Shown here piece by piece: positions 49,101 through 59,140 of a DNA stretch of 64,000 bases (the stretch's first letter is position 1; each line of letters opens with the position of its first letter). Under the pieces are notes generated by a model. That model was not told where the DNA came from. It did no database searches and saw only the letters and a program-made list of their open reading frames with translations. Made by a program: the position numbers and the translations under genes. Source of the DNA: Atopsyche davidsoni. Taxonomy: Eukaryota; Arthropoda; Insecta; Trichoptera; Hydrobiosidae. The stretch lies in assembly GCA_022113835.1 (NCBI GenBank), contig JAILWY010000005.1, positions 3,366,501-3,430,500 on the forward strand. The letters run 5' to 3'.

Positions 49101-51422
49101 AGGACGAGGCATTCCCTTTTATTTTTCTTCCATTTAAAGACAACTTCATTTGGAGACTTTTCATTGGTAGTGTGGGGCTTATTGTCGGCACCGAAGGACC
49201 AGGCTGAAATTTCAGGAAATAAATGTCCTCAGCCGTCCAAAACTCCTTTAAGGACTCGCTTTAAAGCGGCCCATGTAAGCTGAGATTCGTTTTTTTAAAT
49301 TGTTCTTGTTGTTTTCTATGTAGAATGGACAAAGTTTTAATTGGTAAAGTGTAACAGATAAGGAAAATTGATTTTTAAATTAGACGAATTTCACTTATTC
49401 GCCGCGATAAAGATGCAACTTTGTGAAATAAATAATGTTGGTTGTTTTAATTGAAAATAAATTATCAATGCTATGGTTTAACTGCCAACATTAAATATTT
49501 AATTGAGTTATTTGATAGACATTAATAAGATAGTAATAAAGTTGATAGTTATATTATTTATTTCTTATTTGTTTATAGTCACACTTGGATTAGTACCTAC
49601 CAGGTAAATATCATATAGAATTTATGACCAAAACAAAGAGAAATGTATGTACCAGTGATCACCGATCCAGATATAAATATTTAAAACAGATGCTAGCCAT
49701 TGATAATGGCGGAAACGGATATCGAGGCGAACCACTGCGCATGACGTCAAATGCCACGCATCATCAAATAATCACCATCGACAATGACTCTCGGCAGGTC
49801 ATCCGTCAAACAAGAATACTGCTCTCTGAGGGTGCAAACTACAATACAACATGTTTATAGCCAATTATAACAAAAACGGTTTTGATACATATTCCACAAA
49901 TGCGATACATCAAAAAAATAAAAAACGGATTAAAAAACTGCGGCAAAGGAGACAAGTAAGCAAGCAACTCAAAGACAATTGCAAATGAAAACTACTTTGA
50001 AATCTGGGTTTAAATTATCAAATGATTTTATTATCTTAAACTAAGAGGCTAGTTATCCACTTCGCACAGTTTTCCCTACCATAAAATTTATTGTTTGACA
50101 ACAGCTTGTTACCTTTCTATTTCAACAAAGTAGTAGTTTTGTGTTCTTTCCTTTCCTGGTATTTACAATTACTTTCCAATAAATTTGTTTCTTCCCGAGG
50201 ACATTATTAATGAAACTTAACCGACTTTTCAATATTTTAAACTTTCAAAGGCTTTTTGTTTGCAAAGTCAGACAAAATATTGTTATCTATCATTTAGCGT
50301 TCTTTGTTAACTACAGTTGTCTGTAAAAAAATATTATAAAATGGTTATATTGTTTTGTTACAATTCGCACTTAGTAATACGCCCAACTTGATTTTATTTA
50401 CCCCAATGTAGCAGTTTATTTTATCCACCATTACTTCACACACTCTATTCAAGTTACAATACAATATTCGATATAAACCAGTAACAAACGGTTTTGGCCA
50501 AAAGTACAACTAACCGGGCGTAACAAAGTAAGTAACTGTTAGACGATGCTCTGAAATTGATTGATTTATCTGTAACGATACGTGAACAATAAATAACGTG
50601 AAACCCCAATACTTCGATGTTCACGTTACTATAACTTACGAGTAAAAAGATTGTAGGCAAATGCAGTTATGGCTTCCTACAGTTGGGGCCAATTTAGAGT
50701 TAACCACAAGCCCCGTTACGTACGCACTTTGCTAGTAAACTTAACTTTATTATAAATTTGAAGATTCGACATCTCGAACCTAAAAGGCTCCGGGCGGATC
50801 TCAAGAGAACGATGATGGCGGGCTGTACGACACTGAGCGACTCAGGGGAGAAAGGTTGCAAAAGTGACCAAAATATAAATATTAATTTGAAAAAAAAACG
50901 ATTATGTATTACTTTACATTTAAGCTATTATACGATACCTGTTTCATTTTTTTTTTTTTTTTGTTGTAAATATTAAGAATAATATTTATTAAATATTCCA
51001 TGGCCAGAATATGAAAGTATGACTTATTATTTTCATTCTTACAACCTAAAATAAACGTTATCAATTGATCGCCATTGTATAAATAAAATATATTTTTAAT
51101 ATTATAAATAAACCAAATAATGCACCTTAAATTTACATAGCAATGTTTCTTTTTTTTGGATTATATTAACGCTAAGAATATAAAAGTCAAGTCAACTATT
51201 CAAAAATATTTTTTTAACACTTCAAACCTCGAAAGTCCAATTTAAAGAGTGCATATTTAAAATTATCTTGTATATTTAAATGGTTTAAAAAATTACAGAA
51301 TATCTAAAGACAAAAGCATTACCTGCATAAAAAATCGACTAGAAGGTCCAAAACGTTATTGTTAATTGTTATTATTAGTCCAAAAGCTTAATATTCAATA
51401 ATAAAATGTATGAAGTAACATT
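43107..51422. other. Long A+T-rich stretch with scattered GC-richer pockets
   Basis: No gene or RNA is supportable. Pockets lie at 45720-45910 (two overlapping minus frames of 61 codons, unrecognised), 47640-47740, 47850-47900, 48980-49280, 49660-49820 and 50760-50860. The block at 49.0-49.3 kb repeats TTTAAAG and CCTTTAAGGAC motifs. The frame 49624-49860 (78 codons) is hydrophilic and unrecognised. Confidence 0.45.
46095..46125 (-). mobile_element. Isolated end of the CACACGCTGCGRCACAAC repeat
   Basis: On the minus strand this reads CTACACACGCAGCAACACAA followed by CTGACAACC, close to the ends of the element at 9.0 kb. The partner end is not visible nearby, so this is a solo terminus or a truncated copy. 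A minus-strand open frame crosses it (46092-46355) but resembles no known protein. Confidence 0.4.
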
Positions 51423-51446
51423 TATATATATATATATATATATATA
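51423..51446. repeat. (TA)n microsatellite at a transposon boundary
   Basis: About eleven TA units end exactly where the mariner-like inverted repeat begins. Tc1/mariner elements insert at TA, so the run may have been the target or may have grown after insertion. Confidence 0.8.
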
Positions 51447-51558
51447 GGATGTCCCAAAATTAACGCAAGATTTGAATTTGTCGCCATTTTTGCAGTAAAA
51501 TTTTGGGAACACTTAAAAAAATCAAATTGATAGCTGATAGTTTAAGGTTAGTAAAAAT

Positions 51559-51690
51559 GGAGCGTTACACGATAAAACAATGTGTCTTCATTATTGAACA
51601 ATATTTCAAAAATAATGAAAGCTTGACAGCCGCAGTTCGAAAATTTCATACAAAATATGGTCGGAATAGTGTTTTAACTTCATCTGTCTT
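51559..51690 (+). pseudogene. Second copy of the transposase start, opposite strand
   Basis: MERYTIKQCVFIIEQYFKNN followed by ESLTAAVRKFHTKYGRNSVL begins at 51559 and runs into unrelated sequence past about 51676. It keeps the 7 nt missing in the minus-strand copy, so the two arms diverged after the inverted duplication, or the duplication came from two different copies. Confidence 0.75.
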
Positions 51691-52097
51691 CGCTGTGCAT
51701 GGTCATTAGGTTCAGTTCTTGTGTTAATTGAATTTTGTAAGCATGGAGATACAGATCTTTAGTTAGTATACGCTGTAGAGAGCTTCTTGAAATTTTCAAT
51801 TCTTGTCCACGACGCCGAATTGAGGTTCCTGGATTGTCACCGACACTCTTACGCACTGCTTCGATATTGACATTTAAACGGCTTGATTTTGAACGACCAG
51901 TGTGCTTAACGTCTCCAACGAATCCAGTCTCCCTGAATTTTCCAATTAATCTCTTCAAACACTATTCCGACCATATTTTGTATGAAATTTGCGGCTGCCA
52001 AGCTTTCATTATTTTTGAAATATTGTTCAATAACGAAGACACGTTGTTCTATCGTGTAACGCTTCATTTGTACAAACCTTAAACTGTCAGCTGTCAA
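51680..52097 (-). pseudogene. Mariner-like transposase, N-terminal half, frameshifted
   Basis: Reading minus from 52062, MKRYTIEQRVFVIEQYFK starts the N-terminal helix-turn-helix. A 7-nt deletion relative to the other arm shifts the frame after the ESLAAA segment. The protein continues in the next frame from about 51958: MKRLIGKFRETGFVGDVKHT, the linker GRSKSS, then the second DNA-binding region with ISRSSLQRILTKDLYLHAYK and IQLTQEL. A further 1-nt loss after QEL shifts the frame, and the gene ends near 51680 at the junction with the other arm. No DDE/D catalytic residues are present. HAYKIQLTQEL is typical of insect mariner/Tc1-like transposases, from memory. Confidence 0.8.
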
Positions 52098-52197
52098 ATT
52101 GTTTTTTTATTTAAGTGTTTTCAAAACTTTACTGCAAAAATAGCGTGAAATTCAAATCTTGCGTTAATTTTGGAACACCTTTATATATTTAACTGTT

Positions 52198-52284
52198 GGG
52201 ACCCGCTATACTATCCTCCCTAAGAAAACTATGAACAGACATGGAGATGTGAGAGACACCGATCTCCTCTGAGGAGAAGCAGCT
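52198..52284. repeat. Dispersed repeat shared with 43.0 kb
   Basis: GGGACCCGCTATACTATC, CTCCCTAAGAAAACTATGAA and TCTCCTCTGAGGAGA match the order of blocks at 43.0 kb. The last block is a 7-bp inverted repeat around one base. The copy abuts the mariner-like element ending at 52180, which may have inserted beside it. Confidence 0.45.
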
Positions 52285-54101
52285 GAAAAATATTAAATAA
52301 TATATTTATTATAATGAAATGTATATTTTTTATTTGTTTAGTGTTTATGTGAGTATATTTATAATACGTTTTGTTGGGTCGCCTAGTGTGGCGTGGGTTC
52401 TCCGCGTGTTTTCACGAGGCTGTCGGCAAGTGGAGCGGCGCCGCTCCTAGGCGGTGTTTACCTGCTACACAAATCAGCTTCTTGCGTTACTGTTATTTTC
52501 AAGCAAGAGACATATCGAGGTGCTCCAGAATAAACACGACTTTGTTATGTTAATTGGTCCGATGCTGGATCGCCTCTGCGCCGAGATTTATTCACCTACA
52601 CGCGAGAGTACCTTTTTTCAAGACAACTTTTAATTAAAGATGCCAACTCCACGGGCGAATAAGTATAAATCAAAATTTTATATAACTGTTTTGTAACCTT
52701 TATTTTTCTTAGTGTTTCGGTTTTATATTTTGCGTAGGTGCCGTTTTTAGAGCCGTGATAACGTCTCTTAGAATTGCTTTGCATTGGTATGTTGGCTTAG
52801 TCTTTAAATTTTATAATCATGAAAGTTTTTCTGGTTTATGTTATTTTATACATGTAGATATTGTGCAATATCAAAATGCAGATTTAAAAAAAACTTTGAT
52901 TACTATGTCCACATTATTCTACAATAAAATAAATTAACCAAAAATTCATAACTTATATAGCGAGGAACGCTAAATAGCACATTTATTTAAAGCTTTTTTA
53001 GCCTCAGTCTGATTATGTATATAATAAAAAAATTACATTAAGTAAGAGACTCGTCATAGGAATACGAGCCAAACTTCGAGGCATTATTAAACTTTGTGAA
53101 TAAACTCTAACGAAAAAATCTATTCAGAAGATTATGAATCAACAAATTGTTTTGAAAGAAATAAACTAAACTTTTTATACTTCAAAATAAACACATTGAC
53201 GATTATTAAAATTGACAAACATACGACTGTCTATTTTTTTGTTTGTGTAATTTGATTTAATTTCATGCTACATGAAAAGCCGTAAGGTATACAATATTCC
53301 AGCACTTTTTTCATATAAGAAGCACTTCTACAAGAAGTCAGAACCAGGACTTCGATGTCCTTCAAGTAGTTCAATGTGTGTTATCGACTTACCTTGCTTG
53401 TTATTTTAAGCCCCCGAGATCGAGCGTACGTAGACTTTCTATTCTTATTTTTAATAACAGGTGTCTTTTTATGTGTCCTACCTTGAAATCTAAATGCCTC
53501 TTTAATTGCACACTCATTAGTTAGCATGATTTTATATTATTACATCTGTCTAGATTTATTAGTAAAATAATAATAGATTTTTTGTGACTATTGCGAAGTA
53601 AATTGTCTTTCTTATTGGCGTTTTTTTTATATATAAAGGATATAATTATGTTAAGTGATATTAGACATTCAACTTATCGTGGAATCGATCAGCTGTAAAT
53701 ACTTCCCGTCCAGTTGAAAGTCGAATATAATCAAGCATATTATAATATTGTCAATAATAAGTAAATAATCCTTGACGAAAATCGCTCTTATTTTTCGTGT
53801 TTACTTTTTATATCTTTGTTTTCAATAACATGTGTACTAAGCCATGTCAATAAAAACAAATAAATGTTGAATGTATATTACTTGGAAACATTGCGTAAAT
53901 TGTGATATTATTATATTTTAATAACACATACAGTAATGTTAGTATTGAATTCTATCTCTCAACAAATATTTTAATACAACAAAATAATTGATAATTTATA
54001 TTGGGTATGAGTGCATTATTCCTACCTGTGTAGGAATTCCACAAAAAAGATCTTTCGAGTGACCTATTCTCAACCAATATTCTTAGTCCTTTTTTTAAGT
54101 T
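52285..54101. other. A+T-rich DNA, no gene recognised
   Basis: A GC-richer pocket at 52370-52620 overlaps a 60-codon plus frame (52371-52553) with no known domain. The rest is A+T-rich. The minus frame 53952-54242 runs into the foldback repeat and is not a gene. Confidence 0.5.
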
Positions 54102-54274
54102 TTTTAATTTAATATTAATTAATGATAAGGGTAACTTTGGTTGGTCGAAGCTAGTCATGCAAAAACTATAATAAAACTCAAAGTGAAGAAAGAATACAAA
54201 GTTACCCTTATCATTAATAAAAAATGGATCTTCACCAATCAAATGCCTTGTCCCTCAACAAGTTTAAATTTAAT
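54102..54274 (-). mobile_element. Foldback element of the hammerhead-bearing family, truncated copy
   Basis: The body runs from about 54114 to 54262. A 22-bp inverted repeat (ATTAATGATAAGGGTAACTT at 54117 and its inverse ending 54218) encloses one arm. That arm keeps only the 3' half of the ribozyme-like motif (TTGGTCGAAGCTAGTCATGC at 54141-54160). The tail GGATCTTCACCAATCAAATG to CAACAAG extends to 54262. The flanks TTTTAATTTAAT (54102-54113) and TTTAAATTTAAT (54263-54274) agree at 11 of 12 bases, a possible 12-bp target duplication in low-complexity DNA. Confidence 0.65.
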
Positions 54275-55320
54275 TCTTATGTTTATAGATGAATCCTGAA
54301 AGCTGGTTACACACGCTGCGACACAACATACAATTGAACAGCAACTGAATCCTTCATTGTTTACATAGATATAACCATAAAAAATACAATAAAAATAAAT
54401 AAATAAGTCAATCACCTTTTGGTTATCAGTTATGTTTCAACATGTTAAAATTTTGCTGTTATAAATTATTTGTGAATTTTTAATAAACTTTCGTAATAAT
54501 TCATAAAAAATTTAATCCGATGCAGTTAAACCTGTTAATCTTGCACCTCTTTCTCATGGTGACATTTGATTCTAAAGTAAAACTGTTATCCCACGTTCTA
54601 ATCTGTAAGTATCACCTGCACTGGCTTCACATTGCATACTACAGCTAATATCGTATACCCACCTCTCTGGAACAGTTATCTAGAGCGCAATGTGTGTGTT
54701 CTAGCATTCACCTGTAAATTTATCGCATCAATATAAAGTAATGAAATAATAATTTGAATACAACACAAAACACAGACAGCAGTTTTATTTGTTTTATACA
54801 AGTCTAATATTTTGTTCTATCATCATCAAAGTTTGCTAACTGGCTGTTGGACAAACGGCAACATATAATAAACGAATATTTATTCACGCAGTAGGAGAAT
54901 ATTTTTTTCTCGCAACCCGTCTTACTTTATCGCTATAAATCATTTTTAATTTTAACCACTTGAAAGCTGAAATGCTGTTCGGCTGCTTAAAAAAAGCTTT
55001 ATAAATATTTGAACAATAGATTATGATTTCAATAATAAGCAATGCATTGGAATTTTTAGCAAACAAATTAACAAGCTATGAATGAAACAGATTTTATCGA
55101 CTGAGTGGAGTTTTAAAATTTACCCGTCACTTGTGATATATTATACGTATTCTACAAATTAGGACATTAAATAATATATCTTATAGTGTCGGCGCTCTTT
55201 ACTCTTAACAACATCTCAACATCTCAATAAAAACAGATTTATTTTGATTTCTTTTCCTATAAAAATATATAACCTGCTTTACTTACAAATATTAAGTATT
55301 GCTTGAATAATATATTTTTT
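54263..55320. other. Spacer between inverted copies of the foldback family
   Basis: This 1.06 kb separates the inverted arms 54140-54262 and 55321-55441. It holds the terminal fragment at 54302-54345 and a minus frame (54884-55066) that matches nothing. Whether it is internal to one large element or ordinary DNA between two insertions is unclear. Confidence 0.5.
54302..54345 (+). mobile_element. Isolated end of the CACACGCTGCGRCACAAC repeat
   Basis: The plus strand reads GGTTACACACGCTGCGACAC followed by AACATACAATTG, matching the ends at 9.0 and 46.1 kb. It lies about 40 bp beyond the foldback repeat ending at 54262. No inverted partner with confident similarity is visible, so it is probably a truncated copy. 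Confidence 0.4.
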
Positions 55321-55421
55321 CTTGTTGAGGGACAAGGCATTTGATTGGTGAAGATCCATTTTTTTATAATGATAAAGGTAACTTTGTATTCTTTCTTCAC
55401 TTTGAGTTAATTATATTTTTT

Positions 55422-55464
55422 GCATGACTAGTTTCGACCAACAGACTTGGTCATCATCAGATGC
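55422..55464 (-). ncRNA. Candidate hammerhead ribozyme, type I with short stem III
   Basis: The minus strand reads GCAU, CUGAUGA, U, GACCAA, GUCUG, UUGGUC, GAAA, C-UA-GUC, AUGC. This gives stem I (GCAU with AUGC, 4 bp), the invariant CUGAUGA core, stem II (6 bp, 5-nt loop), the invariant GAAA, stem III from the palindrome ACUAGU and a GUC cleavage triplet. Cleavage is predicted after the C at 55426. Two points weaken it. There is one extra U between A9 and stem II, although an extra residue at this place is known in a chrysanthemum viroid hammerhead. Stem III is so short that two copies would probably have to pair, as proposed for hammerheads in Penelope-like elements and retrozymes. Confidence 0.55.
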
Positions 55465-55478
55465 TTAAGTTTAGTTAT

Positions 55479-55521
55479 TCATCTGATGATGACCAAGTCT
55501 GTTGGTCGAAATTAGTCATGC
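55479..55521 (+). ncRNA. Partner hammerhead-like motif on the opposite arm
   Basis: The plus strand repeats CUGAUGA, U, GACCAA, GUCUG, UUGGUC and GAAA, then UUAGUC and AUGC. Stem I is reduced to 3 bp (UCAU against AUGC) and stem III loses its perfect palindrome (AUUAGU). It faces the minus-strand motif, so a transcript of the whole repeat would fold arm against arm. It is less likely to be active than the minus-strand copy. Confidence 0.4.
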
Positions 55522-55577
55522 AAAAAATATAATAAACTCAAGGTGAAGAAAGAATACAAAGTTATCTTTATCATTAT

Positions 55578-58500
55578 AAAAAAATATATATTTTTATTTG
55601 AGCATTCGATACACTGCACAATATTTTTAATTAAACTATCGCTCTCGAACAGCAATATATATTTTTACTTGGAGATAGAGCTACAGTGGTTGAATTCGAT
55701 ACATCACCAGATTTCAACAGCCAAAAAAATGTGGATTCGATGTGTGATCTAATACCAGAACCCATACTATATCACTTCCTCTATTGTATAAAAGATAAAT
55801 ATTGTACAAATATAAAAAAACTCACCTTGTCTCGTAGTTTAAGACTATTACAATTTAAATAAATTAATGATTACATTGAAATTTGAATCGAGGGGGTATT
55901 AAGACTACTTTAAGCTTTCATTCAAGAAAGTAAATTCAATAAATAAGCCGTGAGATTTATGAATAAATCGTGAATGCATTCTGCGTCTGTGGCTTGTTTA
56001 ATAGGGCAAGTCAGCACAGTCGGTGCATTTCCAGGTGCTAGAGACTCGCGTGATGCACCGGTAATTAGGTGCATCCGCTTCTGACGATCCCTCGGCCAAA
56101 TGACTGGCAAAACTGCATGAAAGTTGCCATGCCATCGCTCTTATGAATTAATTTACTTTTTCAGACAGCCGATTTACAAAATAAAAAAAATTCGCATTTT
56201 TGCCCCTGTAGGCTTTTTTCCGAAACGATGAGTTTGCTACTCAAAAGTATATTTAATAAATTTTGCATTGATTAATTTTTAAACGCTTTAATTTAATATT
56301 ATATATAACCTGAATACATCAGTTTAAAATACAATTGTTATAGCGGGAATCGAAAAGAAAAACTATCGACCAAAAAACTTTAATTTTACCACCTAAGTAT
56401 TTGAATCTGCATTGAGATAATTTTTTTAAAATGCTATTTACTGCTATCTATCTAAATGCAAATGATGTAGTCTGTTAAATTCAAATGAATCTTTTTATTA
56501 TTAAAATGTGTAATATAATACTTACGAAGCTATAAAATTTTATCTATACAGTTTAAGTCGATTAAATATCATACATGGTCGTTGCGGGAATTTAATCATC
56601 GGGCATGTTTAGACTTTACTATGGCGAAGCGTTACCAACTCTGATAAACAAATAAACGAGTGTATTTCCTTTAATTTACAACACCGATATCTGCAACTAC
56701 ATCACACACATCCGCTTCCAATACTGTTAGATCAGCTGGCGCTAAAGGCCGATTCTTGCGAAACGGCCAGTCACGGTCAATAAAGGCATGTTCAGAAAGA
56801 TTGCAACAACTGTTAGGCCGGACTTGTAAAAAACAAGGGCACATTTTAAATGATAAAAAAAATTATTAGAACTACATACATTATTTTTTTTACCTAATAA
56901 CTGTTGACGTGTAAATGTTTCAATCAATACGATGAGATTTCGTATTCACGGTCGTAGAAAACATATACTTTAGTAATTGGGAGATTTTTGCATCTCGTTT
57001 GATTATTCATTGTATTTTGATGCCTTGTAGCAATTTATACTTAAGGTGAATATTTCGCAGGATAAACAAGATTTGTTGTGATGCAGGCTATTTATATGAT
57101 GCGATTCGAAGAGGTCTGATCTTGTAAGACCTCGTGAAATGCAGAACTATATGTGAAGCTCGTTAAATAAACAATAAAAATAATATGCATGCATATAACT
57201 GTGAGTCAAACATAATATTTGCAGCTTGCACATAACTGCTCTTTTATCGGTTAAGCTTTTAAATAAATGTTCATGTAGGTAAATGATTAAAAATAGTTAA
57301 GACTCATACAAATATCTCTACCAATGTTTCAAAGAAATATCACTTTTTTCTATTATATTAACGCATTGAAAAATAGGTAATTCTCAATACTATTTTCTAA
57401 AGAAATTCTTCTACAATTCCATTCATTAATTTTGATATATATTAATTGACTTCAAATTGTTTGATTAATTACCTGTAATACTTAAATAATGCATCATTGT
57501 TATCACGAGCATAATCTAAAATGTAAATCGTAAATATTTCGTTGGCCGAAAAATTTCACAATTAATTATTCAAACTTTATAATATCGACGGGTGTGATAA
57601 ATGTACCAAGCAATTTGGCGAACATTGACACATAGTTCGAGTGGCGAAACCACAGCCAGAATTTTATTTCTGGTCTTGAAATACGAAAAAAAATAATTGA
57701 ACTAACTCCAAAATTATATTACAATTACTGTACTTGTAAAAATCGTATTTGCCCAACTTCCGATACAAATAAAACAAACATGTAAAATTACCGAGCATAT
57801 CCTTGAAACATCCATCGGAACATGACACGACGCTTTAAAAACGATCTGGCCTCCAACAGAGGCGCCAAACCCAAAAAAATCAAAGAAATTGAATTAAAAA
57901 CTACAAAAAGCCCATGAATGATTACATTCCCATAAATTGACTATAGATGTTTAATTGATATTTTGAGTTTATAAAGCCGTAATTTGAATAATTGGTAAAC
58001 GTAATGTATATAAATGTTTATGGGAACTTTCATATTATCAATTAAAATTTTATTAACTTATGTGTAAGTGCTTAGACAGTACCGTAAGTTCAAGACACAG
58101 TTAAGGACAAAACACGTTACGATCTTAGTCAATGCTATTCGATATTCTGTCTTTGGCATCTGCATATAAATTAATTACATCAATATTTTGAACCCAGTTT
58201 TATTTGTCAAAAGCGTTAATCGCTGCACCAATTCATTAAATATCATTACTGCTAGTGCTAGTACATAAAAACTATTAAAAAAAAACTATGAAATCGGAGA
58301 GTCGAATTACATTTACGTATATATTCATTCAAATAGCTTCACTTGCATAATTGAATATAAATTGAACATTTTCAAGTAAAAATCATTTTTTTAATATAAT
58401 ATAGGGTGCAGTTTAGTGAAAAATAGCTAAAAAGGTTTTAAGTCGCTGTCTCAGAGCATAGGAGGTGAGGTTACTTCACTGGTGTTCTACTGAATGTACG

Positions 58501-58845
58501 ATTTGATCTACATTCCTCCAGCGCTGCCCGGCTAGGCTCATATAAGTGCCCGTAATTACAAACTATTTGGGACTTATGAAACGCAAAAAATCAATTGGCC
58601 ACACGCGCGCTCTCGGTCTAGCGTTATGTATTGGGTGTGGACTCAGAAATTAATATTCTTTGCCGTTATCAGCTCTAAGTTATGGATGTATCTCAATCAT
58701 AATGACCTCCCTGTTGTCGGTACTGAAAATCCACACGTATTAATCAAACGCGCCGTCTGGAGGTTAAAACTTACACGAAAAATTAACTTTACTTTTCTGT
58801 ATAAGTACACAAAATTTAAATTAAACAGTACACTCGATTTCAATG
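55578..58845. other. A+T-rich DNA, no gene recognised
   Basis: GC-richer pockets lie at 55970-56110 (with a repeated GGTGCAT), 57620-57680, 57820-57870 and 58430-58640. The frames over them (minus 55922-56110, plus 58626-58919) are unrecognised or belong to the repeat at 58.8 kb. Confidence 0.5.
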
Positions 58846-59140
58846 TTATTTATATCAAGAAATTCAATATTTTTGACAGAGAGTACTTGGTGGAATTCCA
58901 TTTTAATATTTTTGAGTAAAAAAACGTTGGCATTATCAAACAGATTGCAATAATATAGAATCCTCCACTTGTCAGGTACATTAAAATCACATTAGCCCTT
59001 ACCACCTGACAATCACTCTTTCTCTTTACAACAACCTCTCCTTCTAACAATTGTTTACTTATTGCTTATTATTATATAAAATCTCACTATTATTTTAAGT
59101 ATAAGTATAAGTATTTTACTCAAAAATATTATTTATATCA
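58846..59140 (-). mobile_element. Foldback element with perfect 12-bp target duplication, inverted copy
   Basis: TTATTTATATCA flanks the body at 58846-58857 and 59129-59140. The copy is reversed relative to 29 kb: the tail (AGAAATTCAATATTTTTGAC) is on the left and the arm end on the right. The interior shares CCTCCACTTGTCAGGTACAT and CTTATTATTATATAAAATCT with the 29-kb copy but also holds C-rich DNA not present there (about 59000-59050). Both arms are damaged and only part of the hairpin motif remains (about 58922-58940). Two overlapping open frames (58626-58919 plus, 58850-59050 minus) come from this repeat and are not genes. Confidence 0.85.

Larger units (their letters stand above)
51446..52180 (-). 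mobile_element. Tc1/mariner-like element collapsed into a foldback derivative
   Basis: The left end AGGATGTCCCAAAATTAACG and the right end, read on the minus strand, AGGTGTTCCAAAATTAACG begin inverted arms that match for about 225-230 bp (51446-51676 and 52180-51957). Each arm holds the terminal repeat plus the first codons of the same transposase, so the gene start is present twice, pointing inward. The minus copy continues further into the gene, through the second helix-turn-helix region. The catalytic domain is missing from both. TA-rich DNA flanks both ends. The element could move only with help from an intact relative. Confidence 0.85.
55321..55577. mobile_element. Foldback element carrying hammerhead-like motifs, full copy
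   Basis: A 45-bp tail (CTTGTTGAGGGACAAGGC to GATCCATTTTT) is followed by two inverted arms of about 98 bp (55366-55463 and 55480-55577) around a 16-nt loop. Each arm holds the motif ACTAGTTTCGACCAA, a 5-nt loop and TTGGTCATCATCAG or its inverse. The layout (one-sided tail, inverted arms, hairpin motif near the inner end) is the same as in the 29-kb family although the sequences differ. The flanks share ATATATTTTT, too simple to prove a target duplication. I infer a non-autonomous Penelope-like element; no reverse transcriptase is present. Confidence 0.78.

Noticed and set aside
49624..49860. 78-codon frame over a GC-richer pocket
   Set aside because: No known domain and no splice or promoter support.
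58626..58919. 97-codon plus-strand frame
   Set aside because: Its 3' third lies inside the foldback repeat at 58.8 kb and its 5' part has no recognisable features.
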